A stretch of DNA of 64,000 nucleotides from Sclerodactyla briareus (GCA_026419785.1 JAODTK010003555.1:992001-1056000), one strand, 5' to 3'. Shown: positions 21,726 to 33,109, counted from the stretch's first letter. The notes: generated by a model from the sequence alone, not told the origin. Program-made: numbers and translations.

Positions 21726-22624
21726 TCTCGTCAGTCTTCAATCCACCTATGGGTTTTGAAGTTACAAATACAGAATACATTGTTCCAACCAGAGTAATCC
21801 TTGTATGTTGTGTCATTCCTGATGCCAATGTGCTTAATCTCTCGATCTGTTCGTGTTTGTGTGAGACGTGATTCTGCCCAGGGCCTTAGCCAGAGGAGGC
21901 GTCTCACCGTCATGAGACGGACAGGACACTGATGGGGACGGCCGATTTACTGTGAGATGGCACCCAAGTTTTTTTGTTTTTTGGTTTTTTTTGTTTTTTC
22001 TGGTCAACGATTTCATCAGTCAGCATTGACATAGTGCAATTTTGATGTGCAGTGGGCAAAGATACATGCAAGTTGCTTCTGGACTACCCACCAAAACTGG
22101 CGCTTTCGGTCTCAATCAGCGCTCCGCCACTGGTGGCCCGCGATTGCAAGTGCATTTGTGCTGTAGTGATTTTCTTCGTTCACAAGTGCGACACCTATTT
22201 CGAATTCCTGGCTAAGGCCCTGATTCTGCCGTTAAATGATTTCCAACAGAGGAGGGCTTATACCCACTTCTCCTAGGCCTAATGAATGATTCCATGTGAT
22301 AACATGCTCGTGTAGGATTAGCTCGCGTGTGAGCAATCAGATAGAGAAAGCTTTAGTTACTCCCCTCCTGCTTAACCCCAATTGACAATACCTCGTCTTT
22401 CCTCTGCATGATCCTCCCTTGATCACCATGGGGCATTTACCAGGCTTATTCAGCCATTTCTCGGCAGGTTGGTCATTGGGAATGCCATCGGAATAGGGAC
22501 TCTCCTAACCTCCTCCTCACTGGAGGTTTGGCAAACGGTCTATCCCAGGTGCAGTGTGATTAGGAGGCAAAGTAAGGAATTATGGGCCAATTGTATAGAC
22601 CCACTGCGGTCAGCACTCTATGAA
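21726..22624. other. No gene recognised
   Basis: A T-rich TTTTTTGTTTTTT stretch lies at 21967-22000. Frames of 60-74 codons on both strands show no motif. Confidence 0.4.
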
Positions 22625-22860
22625 GGCTAATTGGCTCATCAAGGAACCTGGCCGCATATTTAAATCATGGATGAGCACCAGCGATAAACCGGCCCTCTAT
22701 TCTTGACTAGTGACTCAGTTTATATCAAGGCCGGGATTTCCCACATTGCAGCTCCTGAACTGCCATTTCACATCCCCTCCAAAGGATGATCAGTGAATGA
22801 CAGCATCCGAACCCACTTTCTCGGAAACCTGGAGGGCGGGAAGATCATTGTTCAACTTGA
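22625..22860 (-). mobile_element. SINE body, copy 3 (head not seen)
   Basis: AATTGGCTCATCAAGGAACC, ATCATGGATGAGC, TTCTTGACTAGTGACTCAG, GCAGCTCC, ATCCCCTCCAAAGGATGA and AACCTGGAGGGCGGG follow in the same order as the bodies at 26205-26500 and 46555-46780. No tRNA-like head follows on the right, so this copy is truncated. Orientation is inferred from the other two copies. Confidence 0.6.
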
Positions 22861-24345
22861 GCTGCGTGCAAAGCGGTCACTGCTCCACTTGCTATTCTTT
22901 GGTTGCCTCTGATGCCAGATTGTACCATAGTCCTGGTACCCTCATCTCTCAGTCTTCATCTTCATGGTCCTGTAGGATGGTTGAATTCTCTGAGTTCTGC
23001 ATTTGATGCTGCCTCTCGAAATGGGGATGCTGCACTTGGCAAGGAGGACAGCTATGGTCACGAAAACCTGCTCAATCTTGATTCGTAACAAGAACTCCGT
23101 CAGGTCTCCGCAACACACGACAGCGATCCGATCCACCATCTCTTTGTCCTTATCGCTGGACACCTCAACCAACTTCCGCTAGCCATCATGGAGGATTGCA
23201 CGGTTCTTGTGGGATTTGTTGAGCTGTCATTGCAGTGTTCCAGGGAAAATACTGTTTCACAACAGCAAACAGGTGTTCATACATATGTAACATTGCTCGC
23301 AGTCAGCATCATCGCTTTTTTACGTACGCGGAAGCGGCAAAGGACGCTACGTGACCACTTTCTGTATTGCGCTCTGCCACGCCTGCACTAACAACATGTA
23401 TGTAGCCGAGATTGAACACTGTCACATAATGGAATGAAAGACCCGGTTAACAAGAGTTAAGTTTACTCACGGGCAAGGCACGTGGGAAACTCATTGCTTT
23501 TTTAGAAATTTTGGGGGGTTTGGTTGCACCGGTGTATATAATGGTGGGCGTTTGCGGTCCTCCCAAACTTCCAGTGGAAGGTATGGGCAAGGTATATACT
23601 CTAGAACATTCCCGCCACTACAGTGTAAACCAAAAATTTGCCTGCGTTGGATATGCGTAGGATTCATCACAGTGGTACTAATGAAGCAAATAGAGAGGGC
23701 ACTGTGTATGTATGAGGTTCTCTGCCGCCTCATCAGGACCTAATAAATGAAAGATATCTCTCAATCTGTATTTATGAATGCCTCACTTCTTCGGGTTCTA
23801 GGAACCATTTTGGATCTGGTTACAGGGGCACTTCTATTTCTAACAGTATGAGGGAGCTGTCAAAAGTGCGAGCAGTTGCAGGGTCTGACGGACGAGGACT
23901 TGTTTGCTTTCTGATAGCTGCTTCTCTTGGGGATTCATACTGACAATCTGGACTGGTTGTGAGTCTGCATCTCTTGAAAGTCTGATTAGCCTGCTGTTGC
24001 CCTCCTATGCCTCCCCTCTCTGCCCAGATGCTAATTTGGGACCCGTGACGAACGTGAAGCACGAGCTATCAAGAATGGCAGCAGCCGATCCGCTGGGGTT
24101 GCCATGAGGTGTGTGATCACCATCGTTGTCATTGTGTGACATCTTTTCAGTGGTCAACTTGGTACCGGTGTATCAAAGCGAAGACGCTGTGTCAATATCA
24201 ATGTAAGTAAATACAACTTACGAGTACGTGCCGCAGTGGTTGATGGGATAGAGCCAACATTTATCTAGCAATATCCGATGTTATTTTAGGAACCAACTAT
24301 AGTCCATGCTGCAGTCCATAGTCTTGTTTACAATCTGACTGCTAA
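22861..24345. other. No gene recognised
   Basis: Several 60-80 codon frames on both strands (for instance 22942-23172 minus, 23188-23391 plus, 23820-24062 minus) have moderately protein-like composition, but none shows a recognisable domain or splice context. Confidence 0.35.
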
Positions 24346-24630
24346 TCACTACCAGAGAGATTTCACAACCATGTATTTCGACAAGTGAGGTGTGTACTGC
24401 CCAACAAAGTAATTTGGGGCGGGAGTGTACTAAGTGCTATGCCTGCCAAAACAATGTGGGACTCCAATTCAGCAGTCTACAATTGGGCGAAAAACTCCAA
24501 TGAAAACCTTCGACCAATCAATGGAGACACTTTGGAGCCATACATAGAAGTAGTCGAAAGAGAGATAGTGGCCTCATTTTTGGGCACTTGGCCAGAGGAT
24601 ATGAGTGGCAGATGGGTCTTCCCTACATGA
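24346..24630 (+). CDS. Possible exon or gene remnant, unknown product (weak)
   Basis: An open stretch of 94 codons lies between an in-frame TAA at about 24343 and TGA at 24628-24630. There is no ATG near its start, so it would have to be an exon or a fragment. The middle has protein-like composition (AKTMWDSNSAVYNWAKN, LEPYIEVVEREIVASFLGTW). I do not recognise the family, and no clear acceptor site was identified. Chance or transposon remnant remain possible. Confidence 0.2.
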   Translation, partial: SLPERFHNHVFRQVRCVLPNKVIWGGSVLSAMPAKTMWDSNSAVYNWAKNSNENLRPINGDTLEPYIEVVEREIVASFLGTWPEDMSGRWVFPT

Positions 24631-25336
24631 CTGTATGAAGGTGAAACATCCCCCGTGGCTCAACTTATGGGGCTTTGTGAGTATCGGGCTAATAGCCCTA
24701 AGCCTTGCTTAGTTCTGCTGTGGATGAAAGTTAAACATAAGCGGTACGAAGTGGTAAATATCGTTTAAAAGAGACATTTCTTCTTCGTGATACTGTGGTA
24801 TTGAAGAAGCGATTTTTTTTTGTTTGCTGTGTATTAAAGTCAGTTTTGCTGAGAGTAATGGGATAGTAGTAAATGCGGATTGTGTCATTCCGAGAAGCGG
24901 GGTGAGGCGCAGGTTGCTGTATATACTGTGTGTATCTGGTGACGGATCGGCAGCTGACAAAAAGTGCAGTATCGAGGTCTGCACCCTTGACAAGCCTTGA
25001 AAGTAGTTTGCTGTATCACGCAGGGTTGCAATTTTTGGAACCCTAACTCTAACAGTTGTACTGGTAATCAGCAGTGCCCCAATGAGTCCGGAAGTCGTTG
25101 TCGGGGAAATACCATGTGCAGACTTCTGAGTGTGACAGAAGTTTTGACACATGTACTCGCTTTTCAAGTTAAAGGAGGTCAAAGGAGGATGAGCAGATTG
25201 ACAGTTGAAAGTTGAAGGAGCTCAGAGGAGGAATGAGGAAATCTAGGGTTGGCAGGCGCAATTGTGCTCTGGTTTGTGGGATCGAACTTTCAGCAATCTT
25301 ATTTTTTTTTGCAACAGTACATGTCAATTGCAAGCC
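24631..25336. other. No gene recognised; one long minus-strand frame
   Basis: A minus-strand frame of 157 codons (24709-25182) is the longest in this AT-rich stretch. It has no recognisable domain, is not flanked by clear splice sites, and I treat it as chance or an unidentifiable remnant. Its length alone makes it worth a similarity search. Confidence 0.3.
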
Positions 25337-25415
25337 ACATAAATCTGTTCGTGACCCACAGAGAAAATCTGTTCGGACCCACAGAAAAATCTGTTCGCGA
25401 CCACAGAAAATTGTT
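25337..25415. repeat. Short tandem repeat, 23 bp, about three and a half copies
   Basis: AAATCTGTTCGTGACCCACA, AAATCTGTTCGGACCCACAG, AAATCTGTTCGCGACCACAG and a final AATTGTTC follow head to tail with a period of 22-23 bp. Confidence 0.9.
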
Positions 25416-26204
25416 CATCCCATGGAATGCCCAAACCTGCTGTACAGCAATGTTCACCAATGGAATGTGCTGCGACCACCAACAAAACAATGCCAGTATG
25501 TGGCTAATGTGTTCTTATAGTACATTACTAACATACATTGAAGCCCCGCAATTCACACACCTTACTGCAGTAATAACCTCCCTGGAGGGTGTTTCCTGTT
25601 TCAGTCTCAATACACTATTGATGTGCTGGTACTCTGCATATTAAAACAAAATAAATCAGTCGTTAGTACCAATCATTCACTCCGAAGAAATGCCCCAGCC
25701 TGGGCTTCCGCCCTGGATCATTAAACGACGGTTGAATCAGGCCCCGGGATGTTCACATTATGCAGCAGAGTACTGTACGGTGAGTGCATTCGAGGAGACT
25801 GTGCCGGGGATTGATTGAAGCATAAGCAGGGTGGGTTATTATAAATGAGAAGCATTGTGTTGAGTGCTTGATCTATATGACCTTCTACGTTGGGCTCCTG
25901 AAAAGGTTCTCACCAGTCGGTTTGACTGGAATCAGTGGGCGATTTGGTGGATCGCATTATCCGGGCAGGTCACTACTTGTGGGATGGATAGGGGTGTTGA
26001 ACCCCATAGTTGATGATAATTACACAGGCTCAGAAGCCTTTCATTGGACTCCCACAATAGGTCCATGAGGTTGAGAAGCTGTCAAATAGCCCCACAGCAT
26101 GTTGTGAAGACTCCAGTGGCCTTCCATGTTCCTTGACGTTAGTTGTATGGGGTTTAAATTGGGTGCCACTAAACACCACAATATGATTCTATTTGGTTTT
26201 ATGG
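25416..26204. other. No gene recognised
   Basis: A plus-strand frame of 66 codons (25868-26068) has reasonable composition but no motif. No repeat partner was found within the window. Confidence 0.35.
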
Positions 26205-26680
26205 GTTCAGGAAGTCAAATGAGGCTCATCTAGGAACCCTGGCTGTATGATCCGGATGAGCCACGGGGCGCAAATCGCTTCTCTCCTCGACTAGTGCTCG
26301 ATGTTAAGGAGGCAGGGGTTGTTGTTGTGTAACTAATACCATCATGCGGCCCGGGGACTGCAGTTTTCCATCCCCATCCAAAAGAACTTATGAACCAGGA
26401 CCTGGCACCACTGCTCAGAACCTGGAGGAGCGGAGGGTCAAGTTCAATGTGATTGCTAACAGCCGACAGACGAGACTCAACATTGCAAATATCCCGTAAC
26501 AAACCTCAGTAACCCAGAAACCACTGCAACCACAGCGGAACCATGAAGGAAGACCAAGGACCTCGCCATTGCAACTGCATGTCAGCACCCAGGGGAAATA
26601 GGTCCGGAGCCTGAGGGATTCGAAACCGGGGGAATATTTGGTTTGTAAAGTGTCACTGAAACACTCTACCCATCTTATCC
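26205..26680 (-). mobile_element. tRNA-derived SINE, copy 1 (near complete)
   Basis: On the minus strand the element begins with a tRNA-like head (about 26680-26615): GGGTAGAGTGTTTCAGTG resembles a box A region and GGTTTCGAATCCC is a good box B (GGTTCGAATCC). The body, running to about 26205, shares ordered blocks with 46545-46860: GACTAGTGCTC, TTCCATCCCCATCC, CCAGGACCTG-CCAC, CTCAGAACCTG-AGGA. Such elements are transcribed by RNA polymerase III and mobilised by LINE proteins. A minus-strand frame at 26230-26502 lies within the body and is not a gene. Confidence 0.7.
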
Positions 26681-27284
26681 TATAACTTTATATGGTTATA
26701 GGATGCAACAAGAGTGTTCGGTGGATTCAGTATTTTAACTGCTATGGAGATTACGTGGGGTTCAGGAAAAGTTAGTGACATTAGAGGAGAAGATGGCTCA
26801 GTTGGTAGAGCTCCAAGCTGCCAAAACCATTGATTGCGATTTTGGAGCTAATTGAAAAGCCCAGGGGAATCCTGCGTGCTGTTGGAAAACGCTGTCTCTT
26901 GAATTGTCCCACGCTGAAAATTGTAAAAGGGGGGACCTTGTGAGGTGACAGGGAAAAGTAGTGATTGCGCATGTAGGCAACCTATTATTAAGTCCTCCAG
27001 GGGACCCAAGGAAGGACCTGAAGTGGACGGTGTGTGTCGGGTGTCGGAGGTCCGCAAATGAGCTCTGCGTGCTGTGGAGTATGAGTGTGATAACACCCCA
27101 AGGATCCGAGGTGTTATATCTGGTAGCACATTTAACTCTCAAGTGGAAGAGCTTATATTAAGCACCAGGGTATTAATAAAATCATTTGATCATAACTATA
27201 TTTTTACTCAGTTGCGCAAACTCCCACACTGGTTGTCAAAAGTTCAATAGGCTACCATAAAACTGTAGTGATCTTGTGAGGTTC
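26681..27284. other. No gene recognised; isolated tRNA box A-like string
   Basis: AGATGGCTCAGTTGGTAGAG at 26792-26812 looks like a tRNA D-arm, but no box B follows at the right distance. Overlapping minus-strand frames (26781-27142) show no domain. Confidence 0.35.
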
Positions 27285-27705
27285 AGTTGATCTGTGTGAG
27301 GGTTTGCAGTGATGGCTGGTGGGATTGCAGTGAGCGGATTGGGGGGTTGTGAGTGGGGGCAGTGAGCTGAGTGGGGTGCAGTGAGCTGAGTGGGATGCAT
27401 TTGAGCTGAGTGGGCTGAATGAGGTTCAGTGAGCTGAGTGAGTGAGTTCAGCTGAGCTGGCGTGAGGTTCAGTGGATGCAGTGGAGATGAGTGAGGTTAA
27501 GTGAGCTAAGTGGGGTGCAGTGAGCTGAGTGGGCTGAGTGTGAGCTGAGGTTTCAGTGCGATGAGTGGGTTCAGTGAGCTGAGTGAGGTTCAGTGAGCTG
27601 AGTGAGGTCAGTGAGCTGAGTGGGTTCAGTGAGATGAGTGGGGTTGCAGTGATGAGCTGGGGTGCAGTGGGCTGAGTGGGGGGCAGTGGTGAGTGGGTGA
27701 CATGA
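27285..27705. repeat. 19-bp minisatellite, about 20 copies
   Basis: The unit is near GTTCAGTGAGCTGAGTGAG with variants GGGTGCAGTGAGCTGAGTG. Copies carry frequent one- and two-base indels. The minus-strand frame 27426-27722 (Thr/Leu/Pro-rich) is the repeat in translation. The plus strand is almost free of C except in AGCTG. Confidence 0.92.
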
Positions 27706-29392
27706 CGGTACCGTATAACCATTGGTAAATATCACAAACATTTATCAATATTGCTGTAAAATTGAAAACTATCAAAGAATACAGAGCTATATTATCTTAC
27801 TTTCACCTAGTATTCTTCATAATTCCCAAGCCGATGCTAACCTTGTAATCGTCAATCTCTGCTGGTTATTGTTCTTATAAAACCAAAGGGCATGGAAAAG
27901 AGTCATATGCCATCTTCTTTCTCGAATGAAATATAAGAAGAGCAAGAGTGATTTTAGCTGGGAGCAGTTCCGATGGCGATTTCGTGAGCGTCAGTTCCAA
28001 GAACTCTCACACATGAGAAAAACATGGACACTAAACTGCCATTCTTACAAATTGGAGCCTAGTCCTATTCCACCCCTGTCCGCCGGTAAGCCACCCTGAA
28101 CCTGTTTAGCATAAGAAATTCTAACCTTGAATAGCTGGAGAATAAGTGAAATGTATTCCTGTCATGGATTATCTATACGGAGCCATTTATGGAGTAATCC
28201 AAAGAAGACTCAACCCATTGTTCGGAATGTGTCGCTCTGTTGTTGTTTGCTCTAGTGGGTGCCCGTGGAGCACCACTGAGAGGCAATCTCCAGGTTTCAA
28301 GGTCTTCAGCGATTTTATTTTACATTATTAAACGGAAATAAGCAGGAGAAAGGATAATTATTTTTATTGCCCTGCTATGTAGCATAACTGCGCGTTGGCG
28401 TATGATAAAAACTCACACTGCAAATGCGTCACATAGGGCAAGAGACATCATAGATAAAGGCAGCACTAGAATGGCACTGAGTAAACACCGAAGTTCAGAG
28501 TTGCTACTATGTGCTGCCAAGGAAGCATACTGAGAAGGCTGCATTGGACATCTATTTTGGAAATCTGCCAGTATGTCAGAGAATGTAGAGGCCACTGATT
28601 CCCCCCCTTCGCATGGTCGTCGGGCCATGTGTCTCTTAGAGCCCGATGCTAGAGATGCTCGGCTGACATGCGGAATCAATGATGAGAATCCCAAGATAGT
28701 CTCCCGTGGAGACTGAGTTGATCGGGCAGAAAAAACTACACACCCCTCTGTGCTTCCAGTTGTACCGTGAGTCCACTATGAGACTGAGATGGAGACCAGA
28801 ACCTTTCTGACTACCCCTACCGCTCCCACTCATCTACCACTTCCTTGTTCCCGCTGGCCGGGACCAGTCTAAACTTGGGTCCATTGCAGTGTTTTCCTTG
28901 GCAACTAATTGTGCTTCTGCATAGGGAGCCACTTGATCGGAACATCCTGTCCTTTGTGTTCTCGTTCTCCGCAGTCCATGGCCCATGGGTTGGGCCCAGT
29001 GTTTGGATGGCCTTGGCGAAGGTACCTCCAGTGGGGGGGTTGGCTCTTCCCTGGAGGTTGCCTGGAGTACAGGTAAAGCAGCTAGGTGTTGTTGTTTTTG
29101 TTTTTTTTTGGGGGGGAGGGGCATGTGTGGAGGACTTGTATATCCTAAAGACGGTCCTCCTCCTAATAATAGGGCAAAATTTGGATACGAAACGGTTTAG
29201 AGAAAAGTCTTGACTAAATTATAAAAGAAAGTACGACACTCCAAACTTATTGGAAGGCTGTAATTCTCAACAATTTAACTGCAGCCCAAATAGATCAAAC
29301 TTACTCAACATGGGCGGAAAATCGACCAGAAATTCGAGTTGGTTTCACTCCAGGCTCCATTCTGGGTCAATTTGAGTTTGTGCGGAGAAGGT
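27706..29392. other. No gene recognised; three adjoining minus-strand frames
   Basis: Minus-strand frames 29124-28834, 28833-28636 and 28694-28413 follow one another. The first begins MPLPPKKKQKQQHL and is Pro- and Lys-rich; none has a recognisable domain. They could be a decayed coding region with frameshifts or simply low stop density. A T9/G8 tract (29101-29117) lies at the start of the first and makes it doubtful. Confidence 0.3.
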
Positions 29393-29513
29393 AACTACGT
29401 TAGTGGTAAGAGCATGACTTGCAGTCTTAATTCAATTCCTGGCCAGGTCAGTGACATACTCCCAGTACTCTCAACCTGAATTCTGTTGTGCGGACCAAAG
29501 TGCCTCCGCTATT
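29393..29513 (+). mobile_element. tRNA-like head of a SINE or tRNA pseudogene
   Basis: ACGTTAGTGGTAAGAGCATG, then ACTTGCAGT, then TTCAATTCCTGGCC line up with a D-arm/box A, an anticodon arm and a box B/T-arm at roughly tRNA spacing. The region between the anticodon arm and box B is shortened, so a functional tRNA is unlikely. A MITE follows directly (from about 29514), perhaps inserted into this element. Confidence 0.5.
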
Positions 29514-29918
29514 TCACCGGGATTCCATAGATGCAGATGCGTATCCGGGCTGGATGTGAAAATCATACATTTAGGGAAAACGAACGTTTGTTTCAGAAGA
29601 GGAAAACACTATAAGTATATGCGAAAAGACCATAAAAAGGCAGCAGCCCATGCATATTGTCGTTGCATGGCTTCGTGAGGAAGATGTTCCATAGAATTCA
29701 TTCGCGGTGATACGCATCCGCATACGCGTTGGTACATGTGCTTATTTCGCCCATCCAGTGTTGGTTTGCCTTCATTTATTAATTTTTGACTTCTGTGGGA
29801 CTAATATCTATCTTTGCGAACTAAATAGAAACATATTCAAACACCAGCCCCCGCTCAGTTGACGTAAATTGGCGATTGTTCACATACGCCATACGCATCT
29901 ATGGAATCCTAGCCTAAG
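29514..29918. mobile_element. MITE, family copy 1
   Basis: The right end reads, in reverse complement, TTAGGCTAGGATTCCATAGA then TGCGTATGGCGTATG; the left end reads GGGATTCCATAGATGC then AGATGCGTATCCGGG. These are imperfect terminal inverted repeats of about 25-30 bp. The interior matches the second copy at 37439-37828 in opposite orientation: AACGAACGTTTGTTTCAGAA, CACTATAAGT, GCATATTGTCGT, ATTCCATA-AATTC. It encodes no protein. The autonomous partner and superfamily are unknown. Confidence 0.8.
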
Positions 29919-30044
29919 GGAAGAACATGTCCCTCAACTGAAGAAAAAAACTGTAGACACTGCTAGTTCCTTGAGGTGGAGAACACAGTGGCGCATCTGG
30001 AGGCATCCACTCGAGGGAGCGGGTTGGTATTCCATTGTAATAAA

Positions 30045-30075
30045 TCCTGATCCTGGTCCTGATCCTGATTTGGGA
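30045..30075. repeat. Hexamer-like microsatellite (CCTGAT)n
   Basis: Four to five units of TCCTGA or TCCTGG run in tandem. Confidence 0.7.
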
Positions 30076-30139
30076 ATCGGTCAGCGAGCGAAGTTCCATT
30101 CTGATCGGATTCGAAGACCAATGATAATAATAGTTAACA

Positions 30140-30561
30140 TTAAAGGACAAGTCCAGCCAAAAAATATTTAAATGTCATATGAAGATGCATTGAAAATTAT
30201 GCCGATCAAACTTTGTTTCATGTTCATAGCATGTTCGGTTATAACGTTACGATTTTTAAAGATTGATAAATAATCACTGCTAAGTTGCCAATTTTAAATT
30301 GGCAACATTTGATGACGTCATATTTACCATTTTCAGAGAAAATGTTAAGAAATATGTCTTCTCCCTATAATTTGGGAAATATGACATCACAAAAGGTTGC
30401 CAGTTTGCCAAAATCATCAAATTGTATGAAATTTGAGGAAGCCATATCTTCCCAACCTAACATGCTATGAACCTGGAACCAAATGATATTTGAATGATTT
30501 TTTAATCTCTTAACATTATAACACCAAGAAGAGTATTAATTCGGCTGGAATTTCCCTTTAA
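30140..30561. mobile_element. Kolobok/T2-like MITE flanked by TTAA
   Basis: The left terminus is TTAAAGGACAAGTCCAGCC and the right terminus in reverse complement is TTAAAGGGAAATTCCAGCC, so 19 bp of terminal inverted repeat with the TTAA duplicated at both ends (30140-30143, 30558-30561). A TTAA target duplication with AAAGG-type termini is characteristic of the T2/Kolobok group of MITEs; piggyBac-derived elements also use TTAA but have different tips. The interior is AT-rich, noncoding, with an internal inverted GTTGCCA..TTGGCAAC pair near 30285-30308. Confidence 0.85.
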
Positions 30562-30939
30562 GACGTCACGGTTCATTCATAAATCTGGAGTATAGTTGCA
30601 CGTGTAAAATGTTGCACATAACTAATGGCGACAACGATAATTAAAATGTATACTAGTGTTTTTACACCAAAAAAGACATTGTACAGTAACTTATTACATA
30701 TAAGCAGGCTATCACCCGGAGTAAAATGTCCAGCAGGCCCACTCAACAGCTCAGGAGTCATCTAACCCCCTCCCTCCACCCGACAAAATATCGAGGAGGT
30801 GATTCGTGATCTCGAATGCCGAAAAACGGGAAATGAAGAAGCCTGAGGGGAAGGGGAAAAACGAGGAGAAATAGTGGGACCCGCATTGGCGTAGGGAAAG
30901 ATTTTCAATAGGGGGGGGGGGGGGTGAACTTAGTATATT
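30562..30939. other. No gene recognised; poly-G tract
   Basis: Nothing is recognised apart from a poly-G tract of about 14 at 30910-30925, which immediately precedes the next dispersed repeat. Confidence 0.4.
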
Positions 30940-31030
30940 TTTCGTGTTTCCAGGTGCCTTAGATGCAATTGGTGCAATGAAGCACGCCTAAGCACTCGTT
31001 TTGGATGTACTCTCGTGCTCCAATGATTTC
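30940..31030. repeat. Dispersed 'GGTGCAATA..GCACACCT' repeat, copy 3
   Basis: TTTCCAGGTGCC, then GGTGCAATGAAGCACGCCTA, AGCACTCG and TTTTGGATG follow the order of copies at 3165-3290 and 4970-5060. It follows a poly-G tract by about 20 bp. The minus-strand frames across 30930-31400 continue into unassigned sequence and are not convincing genes. Confidence 0.55.
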
Positions 31031-31979
31031 CGCTGCCAAAATGTGTCGTGAACAAGGGCATGTTAGCTCCCTTCTTTGAAGGTTGGCTCGAATCCCGCCT
31101 TCTGCAAATACAGTTACTCCCATGTTGAAATGAGGATATGAATGAGGCGTTATCACTGTCACCCTCACAGAAGTTGGTGGGCGCGATGATATTTCCGCCG
31201 CACCATAACCCTGGCGCCCCCCTCCCCCTACCCGGTTCCGACGCCCTTGGAAACCCGAGAAGAAATTTCCAAATCTGGAATAAATCGCCTCGTCCTTCTG
31301 ACCCGGAAGGCTGGCTACGCGCCTGCAACAGCTCGCGGTACCTAAATTGCATATAACCAACTTTATCGGACAATTTAATCGTTATAGTATAACCGCTCAC
31401 GTATCCTGATTTTTTTCCAGAATCGGAATCAGGAATCGTTATAATATGACAGAGGCTCTATTCTATTCATAAAAGTTTGGCTTGGTAAAACGATAACTCA
31501 GTCCCACCTGATAGACCAAGCACTTGATATGTTGGTGGGCCTACCCCATAATGACTATGACCCCTTTTGTTCTTAGTTCAGATCAAGGTCATTCGAGGTC
31601 AAGATAAGTAAAAGTCGTGAAACCTACTGAGTTACCACGATAAAGTCGGAAAGGCTTGCTCGAATACGATGAAACTTACTATGTAGTTTTCTTATGGCAG
31701 TATGGGAAATAAAATAAACAAGACACAAAACTGTGTCGTGATTCCTTGCCATAGCTGACAGGCTATGGCTAATAAGGCCAAACCAGAAAACTTGTATTAC
31801 CCCTTGTCTATTTCAGACATCGATCTCACTCTGTTGACCTCAGATAAGCGTTGACCTGACCACACAACAACAGAGGAGGGGGGGGGGGGGGGTAGAGGCC
31901 AACAAGTAGAGGAGTCGGCAGTTTGAAGTATAGCCAGTTATGCCAGTATGGTCTGATTAGAGGTTTCCAGTTAGTTTAG
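31031..31979. other. No gene recognised; poly-G tract
   Basis: AAGGTCATTCGAGGTCAAGA at about 31584-31606 is another AGGTCA-family fragment. A poly-G tract (about 14) lies at 31879-31892. No coding frame is supported. Confidence 0.4.
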
Positions 31980-32170
31980 TCAGTGAATAAGGGTCAGGAA
32001 GGACAAAATCCTCATAAACGACCCGGAGCCACAACAACCCAGGAAAGAAAAATGAACCAAACCACTAAATAATTCGCCCGTGATTCCTGAAATGACAACC
32101 GTACCTGTGGTGAGCTTGAGAATAATTCGCCCGTGATTCCACGATGACAACCGTATTCCTCTCGAGCAGG
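31980..32170. repeat. Dispersed fragment plus a 54-bp direct duplication
   Basis: GGAAGGACAAAATC, CTCAT, CCGGAGCCACA and AACAACCC at 31993-32043 recur in order at 59580-59642. Immediately after, AATAATTCGCCCGTGATTCC plus ATGACAACCGTA occurs twice, near 32067 and 32121, with a 54-bp offset. Confidence 0.6.
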
Positions 32171-33109
32171 GCTAGGTAAATACGGGTCAGATATATGTTT
32201 GCTCTGTCATAATGTTGATTTTTTTAACAGAAATAGGTGTTGGAGACATCTAAGATGCTAAATTTCACTAATGTCTCTAGAAAGGTTTTCATCTACTGTT
32301 GTAAGCCCAAATCAGCTCAAACTCAATTGTGTGCAGAGACTTGTCGTGATGGGGGGGGGGGGAGGGGGGGGGGGGGGGGGGGGTAGGTAGTGGTACTGTT
32401 CCCGGTTGTGCTGGGTAGCCTGGGTTCGATTTTGTGTTCTGGGTCACCCGCTGTGAGGGTGTCATACATGTACCGCTATGTTGGAAACAGTGTATCAAAC
32501 AGGATGTTTTGCCTGCACCTACCGCCCGGTATTTCAGGCTTTTCTTCCCAGTAAAACCTGTCAGGGGGACTCCATCCCCTCCCTCTGCCATATACACTAC
32601 TGGTGGTACTCTTTTAATTTTTTTAGATTGGCCTACTTCGTTGAGTATGCCCATAAATGAATCATCAAAATTTGTTACAGGCCACTGGGAGTTAGTGTAT
32701 GCATGCATGGCTACACAGAGAGCTTAATACACAAGTAAACATTGCAAGTTCATAGGTTTTTTCTTGAGACTGGACCAGTGATAACACAAAACCACTGTTG
32801 ACTATAGGACAGCATGGGTGAAGGATATCATGCTCATTACTGCAGTGCCACAAGACAATATCAGTCTGTCCAGGGAAATTGTGTGTATAATGGAAAGGTG
32901 GACAATCGGGAGTCAAACAGGTGTATTTACATTAATATCTACACACTATTTCTTGGTGGCATCTGGAGGTGCAGGTTTTCTCAAATTGGGTATCACATAC
33001 CCCTGCCCGAGGGTCGAGGGATATATATTGGGGCACTGGGCACAATTATGTCAAATATTTTTTTTATCCTGACACAAGCATCCTAAATGTGCTGAGTGGC
33101 AGGTGGCCA
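32171..33109. other. No gene recognised; long poly-G tract
   Basis: 32350-32384 is a run of more than 30 G with one A. Frames on both strands of the following 500 bp (32289-32727) have no domain. Two overlapping plus-strand frames at 32814-33086 are also unsupported. Confidence 0.4.

Noticed and set aside
24709..25182. 157-codon minus-strand frame
   Set aside because: No recognisable domain and no splice context; kept only as a note in the surrounding stretch.
26792..26830. tRNA box A-like string TGGCTCAGTTGGTAGAGC
   Set aside because: No box B at tRNA or SINE spacing and no fold; not called as a tRNA gene.
27426..27722. 98-codon minus-strand frame rich in Thr, Leu and Pro
   Set aside because: Translation of the 19-bp minisatellite.
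32289..32727. Overlapping frames of 60-139 codons on both strands
   Set aside because: One includes translated poly-G; both strands open at the same place with no motif.
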